A stretch of DNA of 64,000 bases from Pseudomonas siliginis. GTDB lineage: Bacteria; Pseudomonadota; Gammaproteobacteria; Pseudomonadales; Pseudomonadaceae. This document shows positions 53,625-63,956 of this stretch, in pieces. Every line of letters begins with the position of its first letter. Position 1 is the first letter of the stretch. The DNA is taken from contig NZ_JAHSTW010000007.1 in NCBI RefSeq assembly GCF_019145195.1, forward strand, positions 1-64,000, read 5' to 3'. The notes below the pieces were generated by a model. That model ran no database searches. It was not told the DNA's origin and saw only the letters and a list, made by a program, of their open reading frames with translations. Position numbers and translations under genes: made by a program.

Positions 53625-56600
53625 ATGGCTTTTACCGATCCGTTCATCCGCCGCCCGGTGCTCGCCACCGTGGTCAGCCTGCTGATTGTGCTGCTGGGCT
53701 TCCAGGCCTGGAGCAAGCTGCCGCTGCGCCAGTACCCGCAAATGGAAAACGCCCTGATCACGGTGACCACGGCTTATCCCGGGGCCAACGCCGAAACCAT
53801 TCAGGGCTACATCACCCAGCCGATGCAACAGAGCCTGGCCAGCGCCGAAGGCATCGATTACATGACCTCGGTCAGCCGGCAGAACTTCTCGGTGATTTCG
53901 ATCTACGCGCGCATCGGTGCCAACACCGACCGCTTGTTCACCGAACTGCTGGCCAAGGCCAACGAGGTGAAGAACAAGCTGCCGCAGGACGCCGAAGACC
54001 CGGTGCTGAGCAAGGAATCCGCCGACGCTTCGGCGCTGATGTACATCAGTTTCTTCAGCAAGGACCTGAGCAACCCGCAGATTACCGATTACCTGTCGCG
54101 TGTCATCCAGCCAAAACTGGCGACGCTGCCGGGCATGGCCGAAGCGGAGATTCTCGGCAATCAGGTGTTCGCCATGCGCCTGTGGCTCGACCCGGTGAAA
54201 CTCGCCGGCTTCGGCCTCAGCGCCGCCGACGTGACTGCGGCGGTGCGCCAGTACAACTTCCTCTCGGCGGCGGGCGAAGTGAAAGGCGAGTACACCGTCA
54301 CCAGCATCAACGCCAACACCGAACTGAAATCCGCCGAAGCCTTCGCGGCGATTCCGCTCAAGGTCGATGGCGACAGCCGCGTGTTGCTGCGTGATGTCGC
54401 GCGGGTGGAAATGGGCGCGGAAAACTACGATTCGATCAGCTCGTTCGGCGGCACGCCGTCGGTGTACATCGGCATCAAGGCCACCCCCGGCGCCAACCCG
54501 CTGGACGTGATCAAGGAAGTGCGCAAGCTGATGCCCGAGCTGGAAGCGCAGCTGCCGCCGAATCTGAAAAGCGAAATCGCCTACGACGCCACGCTGTTCA
54601 TTCAGGCCTCGATCGACGAGGTGGTGAAGACCCTGTTCGAAGCGGTACTGATCGTCATCGTCGTGGTGTTCCTGTTCCTCGGCGCGCTGCGTTCGGTAGT
54701 GATCCCGGTGGTGACCATTCCGCTGTCGATGATCGGCGTGATGTTCTTCATGCAGATGATGGGTTACTCGATGAACCTGCTGACGCTGCTGGCGATGGTG
54801 CTGGCCATCGGTCTGGTGGTGGACGACGCGATCGTCGTGGTGGAAAACATCCACCGGCACATCGAGGAAGGCAAGACGCCGTTCGACGCAGCCCTGGAAG
54901 GCGCCCGGGAAATCGCCATGCCGGTGGTGTCGATGACCATCACCCTGGCGGCGGTGTATGCGCCGATCGGTTTCCTCACCGGGCTGACCGGGGCGCTGTT
55001 CAAGGAGTTCGCCCTGACCCTGGCCGGCGCGGTGGTGATCTCCGGCGTCGTCGCCCTGACGCTGTCGCCGATGATGTGCGCGTTTCTGCTGCGCCACGAA
55101 GAGAATCCCAGCGGCCTGGCCCATCGCCTCGACCGCGTCTTTGAAGGCCTCAAGCGCCGTTATCAAAGCATGCTCCACGGCACGCTCAATACGCGGCCGG
55201 TGGTGCTGGTGTTTGCGGTGATCGTGCTGTGCCTGATTCCGGTGTTTCTCAAGTTCACCAAGTCGGAACTGGCCCCGGACGAAGACCAGGGCATCATTTT
55301 CATGATGGCCAGCGCGCCGCAGCCGACCAACCTCGACTACCTGAGCACCTACACCGACGAGTTCATCACCATCTTCAAGGAGTTTCCCGAGTACTACTCC
55401 TCATTCCAGATCAACGGCTACAGCGGCGTGCAGGCCGGTATCGGCGGTTTCCTGCTCAAGCCGTGGAATGAGCGCAGCCGCACGCAGATGGAAATCCTCC
55501 CCGAGGTGCAGAGCAAACTGGAGAGTATTCCCGGCCTGCAGATCTTCGGTTTCAACCTGCCCTCCCTGCCCGGCACCGGTGAAGGCCTGCCCTTCGAATT
55601 CGTGGTCAACACCGCCAATGACTACGAGCTGCTGCTGCAAGTCGCCGAGCGCATCGAGAAACGCGCCATGGAGTCGGGCAAGTTCGCCTTCGTCGACCTC
55701 GATCTGGCATTCGACAAGCCGGAAGTAGTCGTGGATATCGACCGCGACAAGGCCGCGCAGATGGGCGTGTCGATGCTTGACCTCGGCAGCACGCTGGCGA
55801 CCTTGCTTGGCGAGGCGGAGATCAACCGCTTCACCATCGACGGGCGCAGCTACAAGGTCATCGCCCAGGTTGAACGGGCCTACCGCGACAACCCGGACTG
55901 GCTGAACAATTACTACGTGAAAAACACCCAGGGCGAATTGCTGCCGCTGTCGACACTGATCAAGGTCAGCGACCGCGCAAGGCCGCGCCAGCTCAATCAG
56001 TTTCAGCAGCTCAACGCGGCGAAGATTTCCGGTTTCCCGCTGGTGAGCATGGGCGAAGCCATCGACACCGTGCTACAGATTGCCCGCGAAGAAGCACCGG
56101 CCGGGTTTGCCTTCGATTACGGTGGTGCCTCGCGCCAGTACGTGCAGGAAGGCAGCGCATTGTGGGTCACGTTCGCCCTGGCGCTGGCGATCATCTTTCT
56201 GGTGCTGGCCGCACAGTTCGAAAGCTTCCGCGATCCGTTGGTGATTCTGGTGACCGTACCGCTGTCGATCTGCGGCGCGCTGATCCCGTTGTTCCTTGGC
56301 TGGTCGAGCATGAACATCTACACCCAGGTCGGGCTGGTGACGCTGATCGGCCTGATCAGCAAGCACGGCATCCTGATCGTCGAATTCGCCAACCAGTTGC
56401 GCAAGGACAAGGGCCTGAGCGCCCGTGAAGCGGTGGAGGAAGCGGCAGCAATTCGCTTGCGCCCGGTGCTGATGACGACGGCGGCAATGGTGTTCGGCAT
56501 GGTGCCGCTGATTCTGGCCACCGGGGCGGGCGCCGTGAGCCGTTTTGATATCGGCATGGTGATTGCCACGGGGATGTCGATTGGCACGTTGTTTACGCTG

Positions 56601-56651
56601 TTCGTGCTGCCGTGTGTTTATACCTTCCTTGCTAAGCCAGATGCCAGATAA
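53625..56651 (+). CDS. mexW: RND efflux inner-membrane pump
   Basis: A 1008-residue HAE1-family proton-driven pump. The first helix follows MAFTDPFIRRPVLATVVSLLIVLLG. TM4 carries LLAMVLAIGLVVDDAIVVVENIHRH with the essential Asp pair. TM10-12 include GLVTLIGLISKHGILIVEFANQLR. The periplasmic domains show GEYTVTSINANTELKSAEAFAAIPLKV. Trimers export drugs or other small molecules through the adaptor. The ATG at 53625 has AAGGA. Substrates are not visible from sequence; in P. aeruginosa MexVW exports fluoroquinolones, tetracycline and others when overexpressed. No local repressor gene is present. A REP palindrome and a bidirectional terminator follow. Confidence 0.93.
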   Translation: MAFTDPFIRRPVLATVVSLLIVLLGFQAWSKLPLRQYPQMENALITVTTAYPGANAETIQGYITQPMQQSLASAEGIDYMTSVSRQNFSVISIYARIGANTDRLFTELLAKANEVKNKLPQDAEDPVLSKESADASALMYISFFSKDLSNPQITDYLSRVIQPKLATLPGMAEAEILGNQVFAMRLWLDPVKLAGFGLSAADVTAAVRQYNFLSAAGEVKGEYTVTSINANTELKSAEAFAAIPLKVDGDSRVLLRDVARVEMGAENYDSISSFGGTPSVYIGIKATPGANPLDVIKEVRKLMPELEAQLPPNLKSEIAYDATLFIQASIDEVVKTLFEAVLIVIVVVFLFLGALRSVVIPVVTIPLSMIGVMFFMQMMGYSMNLLTLLAMVLAIGLVVDDAIVVVENIHRHIEEGKTPFDAALEGAREIAMPVVSMTITLAAVYAPIGFLTGLTGALFKEFALTLAGAVVISGVVALTLSPMMCAFLLRHEENPSGLAHRLDRVFEGLKRRYQSMLHGTLNTRPVVLVFAVIVLCLIPVFLKFTKSELAPDEDQGIIFMMASAPQPTNLDYLSTYTDEFITIFKEFPEYYSSFQINGYSGVQAGIGGFLLKPWNERSRTQMEILPEVQSKLESIPGLQIFGFNLPSLPGTGEGLPFEFVVNTANDYELLLQVAERIEKRAMESGKFAFVDLDLAFDKPEVVVDIDRDKAAQMGVSMLDLGSTLATLLGEAEINRFTIDGRSYKVIAQVERAYRDNPDWLNNYYVKNTQGELLPLSTLIKVSDRARPRQLNQFQQLNAAKISGFPLVSMGEAIDTVLQIAREEAPAGFAFDYGGASRQYVQEGSALWVTFALALAIIFLVLAAQFESFRDPLVILVTVPLSICGALIPLFLGWSSMNIYTQVGLVTLIGLISKHGILIVEFANQLRKDKGLSAREAVEEAAAIRLRPVLMTTAAMVFGMVPLILATGAGAVSRFDIGMVIATGMSIGTLFTLFVLPCVYTFLAKPDAR

Positions 56652-56662
56652 GCACATTTCCC

Positions 56663-56748
56663 TGTGGGAGCGAGCCTGCTCGCGAATGCGGTATTTCAGT
56701 TGCATTGATGTCGACTGACACACCTTCGCGAGCAGGCTCGCTCCCACA
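56663..56748. repeat. REP palindrome pair
   Basis: TGTGGGAGCGAGCCTGCTCG and its complement lie between the mexW stop and the terminator. Confidence 0.85.
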
Positions 56749-56782
56749 GAGGACGATATGTATCTTGAAAGTTGTGGAATAA

Positions 56783-56810
56783 AAAAGGCCTCGCAATTGC
56801 GAGGCCTTTT
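56783..56810. terminator. Bidirectional terminator between mexW and the inaA operon
   Basis: A perfect 28-base palindrome, AAAAGGCCTCGCAA and its complement, with A and T runs on both sides; it serves the two convergent units. Confidence 0.85.
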
Positions 56811-56828
56811 ATTTGGGCTTGAAGCGTG

Positions 56829-57056
56829 TCAACTGGCTGGCCTCATCCCTTGAGACAGTCCGAACATGAACAACAGCAGATCATGATCAGGCTGGGTCGC
56901 CACGGAAGCCTTGGCCACCCGTGGAACCGAACAATGAGCGTCGTTCCCGGACGCCCCTATGACCTGCATGCGCGGCTGCTCCCAGGCAGCCACCGCCAGT
57001 GAAGCAACTGCCAAGGCCCCGATCAGGAACAAACCTCGTGCAATTTCGAGTTTCAT
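56829..57056 (-). CDS. Small exported protein downstream of inaA
   Basis: A 75-residue protein with a Sec-type signal (MKLEIARGLFLIGALAVASLAVAAWEQP, cleavage probably after AVAA) and a mature part of about 50 residues with one Cys and a hydrophobic motif near the end (LLLFMFGLSQGMRPAS). It follows inaA after only 2 bases, so it is translated with it. A hypothetical gene in the same place is known in P. aeruginosa (PA4377). The function is unknown; it may be periplasmic and linked to envelope stress through ColR control of the operon. Confidence 0.7.
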   Translation of the reverse strand: MKLEIARGLFLIGALAVASLAVAAWEQPRMQVIGASGNDAHCSVPRVAKASVATQPDHDLLLFMFGLSQGMRPAS

Positions 57057-57058
57057 CG

Positions 57059-57775
57059 CTATAAACCTTTGATAGCGCTGCCAAACGCCGTCTCATAAAA
57101 GTAGACGAGTTTCTTCCAGTCGGCATCGCGGAACGACGAATGGCGACGCAATTGCTTCATGTCATGCTGCGCGGCGCGATAGGGGGTCAGACGCTGGCGG
57201 CACTTCTCCAGATCGATCAACGCCACTTCAACCTGCGCTGCTTCGCCCTCACCGGTGACGCGAACGAAAACGTGCTTGATGTAGATGCAGCTGTGCTGCC
57301 AGCGGCCCTTGTGCATGCGCGCCAGGTTCTCGGCGAGGTCCTTGAGGACTTTCTCGTAAACCACCTCGCCACACTGATCGCGACCACCGGCAGCGGCCAG
57401 CCAGTGTTCCAGTTCCTGGAAGCCATCGAGCGATTTGGTGACGAGCAGCGCGCGCCATTTGTGCTGCGGATCCGGCTGGGCGCCACAAAAGACGATTTGC
57501 GGCACGCGCACACCCAGTTTGCTCACACCCGTCAGGGCATCGAGTTCGCGCAATACGGTCGGGCGACCGAAGGGGTGCAACCAACTGCGATAGATGTGCC
57601 CGGTCTGGCGCTTGGCGTACAAGAGTTGACCGTCACGGTCGACGATGCGCTGCACCCCGCTTTCGCCACCACGGCGCACATTGGGTTCTTCAACCCATTC
57701 GCCGCGCTGGTTCCAGTAATAATCGAAACGATCCTGGGGAGCGCCATCCGCTTCAACCGCTGCTTGCACTGCCAT
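57059..57775 (-). CDS. inaA: InaA-family LPS/envelope kinase-like protein
   Basis: A 238-residue protein kinase-like enzyme of the Kdo/WaaP-InaA group. Visible features are the ATP-loop-like start (GGESGVQRIVDRDGQLLYAKRQTGHIYRSWLHPFGRPTVLREL), a Lys in YAKRQ, the catalytic HKGRWQHSCIYIKHVF segment, and DLEKCRQRLTP, where the Asp of IDLEK would bind metal. It probably phosphorylates a lipopolysaccharide sugar or related envelope target. It lies 3 bases after the methyltransferase stop, with GAGG before the ATG. In P. putida inaA lies downstream of colRS-orf222, the same order as here. Confidence 0.87.
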   Translation of the reverse strand: MAVQAAVEADGAPQDRFDYYWNQRGEWVEEPNVRRGGESGVQRIVDRDGQLLYAKRQTGHIYRSWLHPFGRPTVLRELDALTGVSKLGVRVPQIVFCGAQPDPQHKWRALLVTKSLDGFQELEHWLAAAGGRDQCGEVVYEKVLKDLAENLARMHKGRWQHSCIYIKHVFVRVTGEGEAAQVEVALIDLEKCRQRLTPYRAAQHDMKQLRRHSSFRDADWKKLVYFYETAFGSAIKGL

Positions 57776-57778
57776 CCT

Positions 57779-58450
57779 CTACCTCTTGCGTAATACGTAA
57801 ACTCGCCACATCGCATAGAGCGGTATGAAGTCCAGTTGTTCCTGAATGCGGAAACCCGCCTGTTCAAATTCTTTCTCGATCGTCGCCGCCGGAATCAGAA
57901 ACCGATTCTGGTAATCATGACTTGGCCGATCCCGCTCGGCACGCTTGCGCTTCCAGGCCTTGAAATTGCCGTCGACCCACAACGAAACAATCACGCTGTC
58001 ACGGGTCACCCGCTCGAACTCGCGCAGGATCACCCGGCGGTGCTCGGCCTCGCCGATGTGGTGCAACAGACGCATGCAAAAGATGCTGTCGACCGAGTTA
58101 TCCGGCAGAGCGATATCGAATGCCGAGGTGTGCAGCGGTTGTACACGCTTGACCACATCGGGCGGTTGTCCCTGCATCGCGGTCTTGATCATCGACTCGG
58201 AATTGTCCGCGCCGATGATCACCCGGTTGGGCTTCTCCGCGAGCATTGGCCAGAACCGCCCGGCACCGCAGGGCAGATCCAGCACCAGCCCGGGATCTCC
58301 CGCCAGCGCCAAGGCCTTGCGACCGACTTGCTCATCGCGAAAGTGCGACAGGCGGCGACCGAGGCTTTGCTGGTGCTTGCGCAGATATCGTTGTGCGTGT
58401 TGGTCGTCGTACTTTTCGGAAAAATCGAGCTTGATCGGGCCGGCCATCAT
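57779..58450 (-). CDS. Class I SAM-dependent methyltransferase (orf222-like)
   Basis: A 223-residue methyltransferase: motif I LVLDLPCGAGRFWP, motif II VIIGADNSESMIKTA, motif III ALPDNSVDSIFCMRLLHHI, then a characteristic RVTRDSVIVSLWV strand. The acceptor is unknown; co-transcription with an InaA-type LPS kinase suggests an envelope lipid or sugar. The length matches the gene known as orf222 downstream of colRS in P. putida. A ColR-type box (58514-58529) lies 64 bases before the start, and AGGAG precedes the ATG. Confidence 0.85.
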   Translation of the reverse strand: MMAGPIKLDFSEKYDDQHAQRYLRKHQQSLGRRLSHFRDEQVGRKALALAGDPGLVLDLPCGAGRFWPMLAEKPNRVIIGADNSESMIKTAMQGQPPDVVKRVQPLHTSAFDIALPDNSVDSIFCMRLLHHIGEAEHRRVILREFERVTRDSVIVSLWVDGNFKAWKRKRAERDRPSHDYQNRFLIPAATIEKEFEQAGFRIQEQLDFIPLYAMWRVYVLRKR

Positions 58451-58513
58451 CTGGACTCCTGTTCTGATGACGCCACCTTAAACAGCGGCGTGTCAGCGTC
58501 AGGTCATCCAATT

Positions 58514-58529
58514 GTGAAAAATCTGTCAG
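58514..58529 (-). promoter_or_regulatory. ColR box before the methyltransferase-inaA operon
   Basis: On the minus strand CTGACAGATTTTTCAC matches the published ColR consensus YYNASNNYTTTTTCAC at all but one of its specified positions (the Y before the T run). Confidence 0.65.
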
Positions 58530-58596
58530 GTAAATCCGTAATTTATTACAACGTTATACAGGATTCAGACAGGTGTACGGGAGTAGCCTCGAGCCA

Positions 58597-59880
58597 CTAT
58601 TTGCTGGCATTCACGCCAAGATCTACCTCGAATCGGCAGCCATTGGGGTCCATCGTGCTCAGGCTGACCGTCCAGCCCTGGTTTTCGCAGATACGCTGCA
58701 CCAGCGACAAACCCAGGCCCAGGCCTTCGCCACGCTTCTCGCTGCCGCGCACAAAGGGCTCGAACATCGCCTCGCGCTTTTCCTCGGGAATGCCCACCCC
58801 CGAATCCTCAACGACAAATCCGTTGGCGGTGAGCGTCAGGCGAATGAAGCCCTGTTCGGTGTAATGCAGTGCGTTACGCAAAAGGTTACCCATCACCGCG
58901 TTCAGCAAGGTCGCGTTGTAGCGAGTATCCGCTGGTGTGCCCGGCTCGAATATCAGCGTCAGCCCCTTGCGTTCGATCGGCTCACGCCACAGGCACAGCA
59001 GGCTCTCGGCCACTTGTGTGAGGTTCTGCTGGGGCGCCGCTGCGGCCTCTTCGTTCTGCGTGCGCGCCAGCATCAGGAAGGTCTGTACCAGTTCGCGCAT
59101 CTCCTCGCTGGCCCGGGCAATGCGCTCGACCTGGGCGCGACCGCGCTGATCGATTCCGGGGTTTTCCAGCAGCAGTTCGCAGGAACTGGCCAGGACCATC
59201 AGCGGCGTGCGCAATTCATGGCTGACGTCGCTGGTGAACAGACGTTCGCGGGTAAGTGCCTGACGCAAGCGCCCCAGGGTGGCATCGAACGCCACCGCCA
59301 GTTCACCGACTTCATCCGCCGCGTAGTCCGGCGCCAAGGGTGGCGCCAGCCCGAGCAGCTGGTCGCGATGCCGCACCTGCCGCGCCAGCCGCACCACCGG
59401 CGCCATCACCTTGCGCGCGAGCACCCAGCCGAGAAATACCGCCAAGGCCAGACTGAGCACGAAGCCCACCAGCACCACCGCAAACAGCACGCGCTCGCGC
59501 TCTTCGAAATCGCTTTGGTCCTGCAACAGCACGTAGCGTCGACCATCCACCACTTCGACCATGGCGTGATAGGACAGCTGCTCGCGAAAGACCTCATGGA
59601 AACCGGCATCGAGGTGACGCAGATCCTTGGGCAGGTCGAAATCACCCGGCCCGCCGCTGAAGTAGAACAACTGATCCGGCTCGGGCCGATGGCTCCAGTC
59701 GGAGACGTTGTCCATCAGCAGCAAACGTTGCAGGTCGCCGCCCAGCCCTGCGGAAATCAGTTTCTCTTCCACCAGGTGCACCGTCGCAACGATGCCCATG
59801 GCGAAAGCGCCGGCGACCAGTGCGCTCATCAATGCAAAGGCGATGATGATCCGCTGGGAAAGACTCTGCTTAAACTCCAT
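58597..59880 (-). CDS. colS: Metal-sensing sensor histidine kinase ColS
   Basis: A 427-residue kinase: TM1 (about 10-32), a periplasmic loop (about 33-130), TM2 (132-152), HAMP, H-box FTSDVSHELRTPLMVL with H221, N-box GNLLRNALHYTE and G-box DSGVGIPEEKR. ColS of P. putida senses excess zinc, iron and other metals with an ExxE motif; here E126-E-R-E129 sits just before TM2, and H35, E38, E96 and H105 are also present in the loop. The start at 59880 (MEFKQSLSQRIII) overlaps the colR stop by 11 bases. With ColR it maintains membrane integrity and controls LPS-modifying genes. Confidence 0.93.
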   Translation of the reverse strand: MEFKQSLSQRIIIAFALMSALVAGAFAMGIVATVHLVEEKLISAGLGGDLQRLLLMDNVSDWSHRPEPDQLFYFSGGPGDFDLPKDLRHLDAGFHEVFREQLSYHAMVEVVDGRRYVLLQDQSDFEERERVLFAVVLVGFVLSLALAVFLGWVLARKVMAPVVRLARQVRHRDQLLGLAPPLAPDYAADEVGELAVAFDATLGRLRQALTRERLFTSDVSHELRTPLMVLASSCELLLENPGIDQRGRAQVERIARASEEMRELVQTFLMLARTQNEEAAAAPQQNLTQVAESLLCLWREPIERKGLTLIFEPGTPADTRYNATLLNAVMGNLLRNALHYTEQGFIRLTLTANGFVVEDSGVGIPEEKREAMFEPFVRGSEKRGEGLGLGLSLVQRICENQGWTVSLSTMDPNGCRFEVDLGVNASK

Positions 59881-60553
59881 CTCGCCCCTCGGCCAAGCGA
59901 TAACCGACACCGTGCACGGTGTGCAGCAGTGGCTTGGCGAATGGCTTGTCGATCACCTGGCGCAATTGGTGAACATGGCTGCGCAGGCTGTCGCTGTCCG
60001 GGCAGTCATCGCCCCACAGCGCTTCCTCGAGAATCTCCCGACGCAGCACGTGCGGGCTCTTCTGCATCAACACCGCGAGCAGCTTGAGACCCACCGGGTT
60101 GAGCTTGAGCAGCTTGCCTTCGCGGGTCACTTCCAGGGTGTCGAGGTCGTAGCTCAGGTCACCGACCTGCAATGCGCGGCGACCGCCGCCCTGAGCACGG
60201 CGCATGACCGCTTCGACGCGGGCGGCCAGCTCGGACAGCGCAAACGGTTTGATCAGATAATCGTCGGCGCCGGACTTGAAGCCCTGCAGACGGTCGTCGA
60301 GTTGGTCGCGGGCGGTGAGCATGATCACCGGCGTGTCACGCCGGGCGTCTTCGCGCAGGCGCTTGCACAAGGTGTAGCCGTCGATGCCGGGCAGCATGAT
60401 GTCGAGCACGATCAGGTCGTAATGCTCGGTCGCCGCCAGATGCAGACCGGACAAGCCGTCTTGTGCGCAATCGACGGTATAGCCTTTCATGCCCAGGTAA
60501 TCGGCCAGATTGGCCAGGATGTCACGGTTGTCTTCGACCAGCAGAATTCGCAT
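59870..60553 (-). CDS. colR: Response regulator ColR
   Basis: A 227-residue OmpR-type regulator: acidic residues E8-D9, phospho-acceptor D51 (IVLDIMLPG), K102 (YLIKPF), and a C-terminal winged helix (KLNPVGLKLLAVLMQKSPHVLRREILEEALWGDDCPDSDSLRSHVHQLRQVID). The start at 60553 has GGAGG eight bases before it; an ATG six bases earlier leaves too little spacing. ColR binds boxes ending in TTTTTCAC, found here before both flanking units. The receptor gene colS follows with an overlap. Confidence 0.94.
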   Translation of the reverse strand: MRILLVEDNRDILANLADYLGMKGYTVDCAQDGLSGLHLAATEHYDLIVLDIMLPGIDGYTLCKRLREDARRDTPVIMLTARDQLDDRLQGFKSGADDYLIKPFALSELAARVEAVMRRAQGGGRRALQVGDLSYDLDTLEVTREGKLLKLNPVGLKLLAVLMQKSPHVLRREILEEALWGDDCPDSDSLRSHVHQLRQVIDKPFAKPLLHTVHGVGYRLAEGRDGV

Positions 60554-60660
60554 GGACATCTCCTCCGAACGGGGTAACGGCCGTCTTGGCCCGCGCAGCT
60601 TACGGCCAAGTGTGGCTCAGGGCTAGGGGCGTTTTTTGATAAACCTGCGCTGCGCGCGCT

Positions 60661-60676
60661 GCGACGTTTTTTTCAC
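60661..60676 (+). promoter_or_regulatory. ColR box before the PAP2 gene
   Basis: GCGACGTTTTTTTCAC fits YYNASNNYTTTTTCAC at every specified position but the first, about 87 bases before the start at 60763. The adjacent PAP2 gene is a known ColR target in P. putida. Confidence 0.6.
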
Positions 60677-60762
60677 TTTCGGTTAACAAATCGCCGACGC
60701 CAGCGCGCGCAGACTCCGCGCGATTACGCTCTCTCCTCCGTTCATCGACCAAGGAACCTGCC

Positions 60763-61506
60763 ATGGTGTCGACCTCTGCCCTTCCCGCTTCAAGACCGCT
60801 GAACTGGTGGTTGTGTCTGGGCATTCCCGCAGCGGCGGCGATCATTCTGCTGTTGCTCGAACTGACCGATCTGGACATGGTTCTGGCGCAGATGTTCTAC
60901 GACCCGGTCGCCGGGGATTTCATCGGACGGCACAGCTTTTTTCTTGAAGACATCCTGCATGACCGGGCAAAACAGCTGGTGATCGGTTTCTCGGTGTTTG
61001 CCATTCTGGGTTTCATCGGCGCGTTTTTCATCGAACGGCTGAAACCGTTCAAGCGCGAACTCGGCTGCCTGGTGCTGTCGCTGGGGCTGGCGACTTCATT
61101 TGTCACTCCGGTCAAAGCCGTCACCGCTGTGCAGTGCCCATGGAGCCTGGAGCAATTCGGCGGTCACGAGACCTACAGCAAACTCATGGAACATCGCCCC
61201 GCCACGGACAAGCCGGGACGTTGCTGGCCCGGCGGCCACGCGGCGACCGGGTTCACCCTGTTTGCACTGTTCTTCGTGCTGCGCGACCGCCGTCCACGAC
61301 TGGCGCGGCAGGCGTTTGTGTTCGCCTTTGCGCTGGGTTCGGTGTTCTCGATCAGTCGCATGATGCAAGGCGCGCACTTCTTTTCGCACAACGTGTGGAC
61401 GGCGATTTTCTGCTGGCTGATTTGCCTGGGGGCTTATTACTGGGTGCTGTATCGCCCGCCTGGCAAGACTGCAACGGTTGTCAAAGCACTCCCCGTCAGC
61501 GCTTGA
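60763..61506 (+). CDS. PAP2-family membrane phosphatase
   Basis: A 247-residue inner-membrane protein with about six hydrophobic spans. PAP2 motifs are EHRPATDKPGRCWPGGHAATGF (motif 2, PGGH) and SRMMQGAHFFSHNVWTA (motif 3, with the catalytic His). It probably removes a phosphate from a lipid such as lipid A or undecaprenyl pyrophosphate. It is divergent from colRS and preceded by a ColR box, so it probably belongs to the metal/envelope-stress response together with inaA and the methyltransferase. AAGGAACCTGCC precedes the ATG. Confidence 0.86.
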   Translation: MVSTSALPASRPLNWWLCLGIPAAAAIILLLLELTDLDMVLAQMFYDPVAGDFIGRHSFFLEDILHDRAKQLVIGFSVFAILGFIGAFFIERLKPFKRELGCLVLSLGLATSFVTPVKAVTAVQCPWSLEQFGGHETYSKLMEHRPATDKPGRCWPGGHAATGFTLFALFFVLRDRRPRLARQAFVFAFALGSVFSISRMMQGAHFFSHNVWTAIFCWLICLGAYYWVLYRPPGKTATVVKALPVSA

Positions 61507-61512
61507 TCGGAC

Positions 61513-61610
61513 GCCATCGCTGGCAAGCCAGCTCCCACAGGGACTGAGGGTGTTCACACACTATGTGCCTGACCTTGGATTCCTGTGGGAGCTGGCTTGC
61601 CAGCGATGGC
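61513..61610. repeat. REP-like inverted repeat (GCCATCGCTGGCAAGCC type)
   Basis: GCCATCGCTGGCAAGCCAGC and its complement at the other end lie between the convergent PAP2 and groEL genes. Confidence 0.8.
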
Positions 61611-61648
61611 CACACCTCCGTCTGTAGCCCACCCCGGAATTGGGGCAA

Positions 61649-61685
61649 TAAAAAAACCCCGCTGACTTTCGCCAGCGGGGTTTTG
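61649..61685 (-). terminator. Intrinsic terminator of groESL
   Basis: On the minus strand AAAACCCCGCTG pairs with CAGCGGGGTTTT around a GCGAAAGT loop and is followed by a T run, 22 bases after the groEL stop. Confidence 0.92.
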
Positions 61686-61706
61686 CGTTACAGGGCCAGG
61701 GCTGGC

Positions 61707-63365
<1,659 letters not shown>

Positions 63366-63403
63366 TTAAATACTTTGTAGTAGCGGGAAAATGAACGGGG
63401 ATA

Positions 63404-63697
63404 TCAGCCTTCGATAACCGCGAGGATTTCGTTCTCGCTCATTACCAGCAGGTCTTCGCCATCGACTTTCACAGTGTTGCTGCCGGAGTAAGGACCGAAC
63501 ACAACCTTGTCGCCTTCCTTCACGGACAGTGCACGCACTTCACCGTTTTCCAGAGCTTTGCCCGGGCCTACAGCGAGAATCACACCGTGGTTGGCTTTTT
63601 CAGCAGCCGAACCTGGCAGGACGATACCGCCAGCGGTTTTCTTTTCTTCTTCGCTGCGACGGATGACGACGCGGTCATGCAGAGGACGAAGCTTCAT
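63404..63697 (-). CDS. groS: Co-chaperonin GroES (10 kDa)
   Basis: The 97-residue cap of Gro[46 protein letters not shown], with the mobile loop [12 protein letters not shown] and the C-terminal [25 protein letters not shown] lies 8 bases upstream. It is the first gene of groESL, with a sigma-32 promoter and a structured leader. Confidence 0.98.
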   Translation of the reverse strand: MKLRPLHDRVVIRRSEEEKKTAGGIVLPGSAAEKANHGVILAVGPGKALENGEVRALSVKEGDKVVFGPYSGSNTVKVDGEDLLVMSENEILAVIEG

Positions 63698-63714
63698 TGT
63701 CGATCTCTCCTAAT

Positions 63715-63835
63715 TGTGGTTTTCATCGGCCGGTGTAGTCCCGGCGGGTTTAACGAATCCGGCCTGCGCCGGTTGCGGTCCGTCGAGCGAACCGCGCAAG
63801 TCTGTCCGGTTTGAATACCGGAAACCTTTCGGTGA
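63715..63835 (-). ncRNA. Structured groES leader RNA (Pseudomon-groES type)
   Basis: Between the sigma-32 promoter and groES the minus strand can form CCGGT-ATTCAA-ACCGG, a GCGGT...ACCGC hairpin and CCGGCGCAGGCCGG. A Pseudomonas-specific groES leader motif has been described; this matches it in place and general form. No family search was possible. Confidence 0.55.
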
Positions 63836-63837
63836 CC

Positions 63838-63870
63838 GATACATAGGGGCGCACAAGCCGATTACAAGGG
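63838..63870 (-). promoter_or_regulatory. Sigma-32 heat-shock promoter of groESL
   Basis: On the minus strand CCCTTGTAAT (-35) and CCCCTATGTA (-10), about 12 bases apart, fit the heat-shock consensus CTTGAA-N13-15-CCCCATNT apart from one change in each element. Transcription would start about 135 bases before groES. Confidence 0.75.
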
Positions 63871-63956
63871 CTGGCGGAAAAAATTTTTCATCGCCACACA
63901 GTAAAAAAGCGCCATAAACGAGCACGGCACCCGCAGGTGCCGTGTCGATGCTGATG

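Noticed and set aside
53559..55178. 539-codon open frame antisense to mexW
   Set aside because: Very His/Arg/Gln-rich, follows mexW codon phase, no family resemblance.
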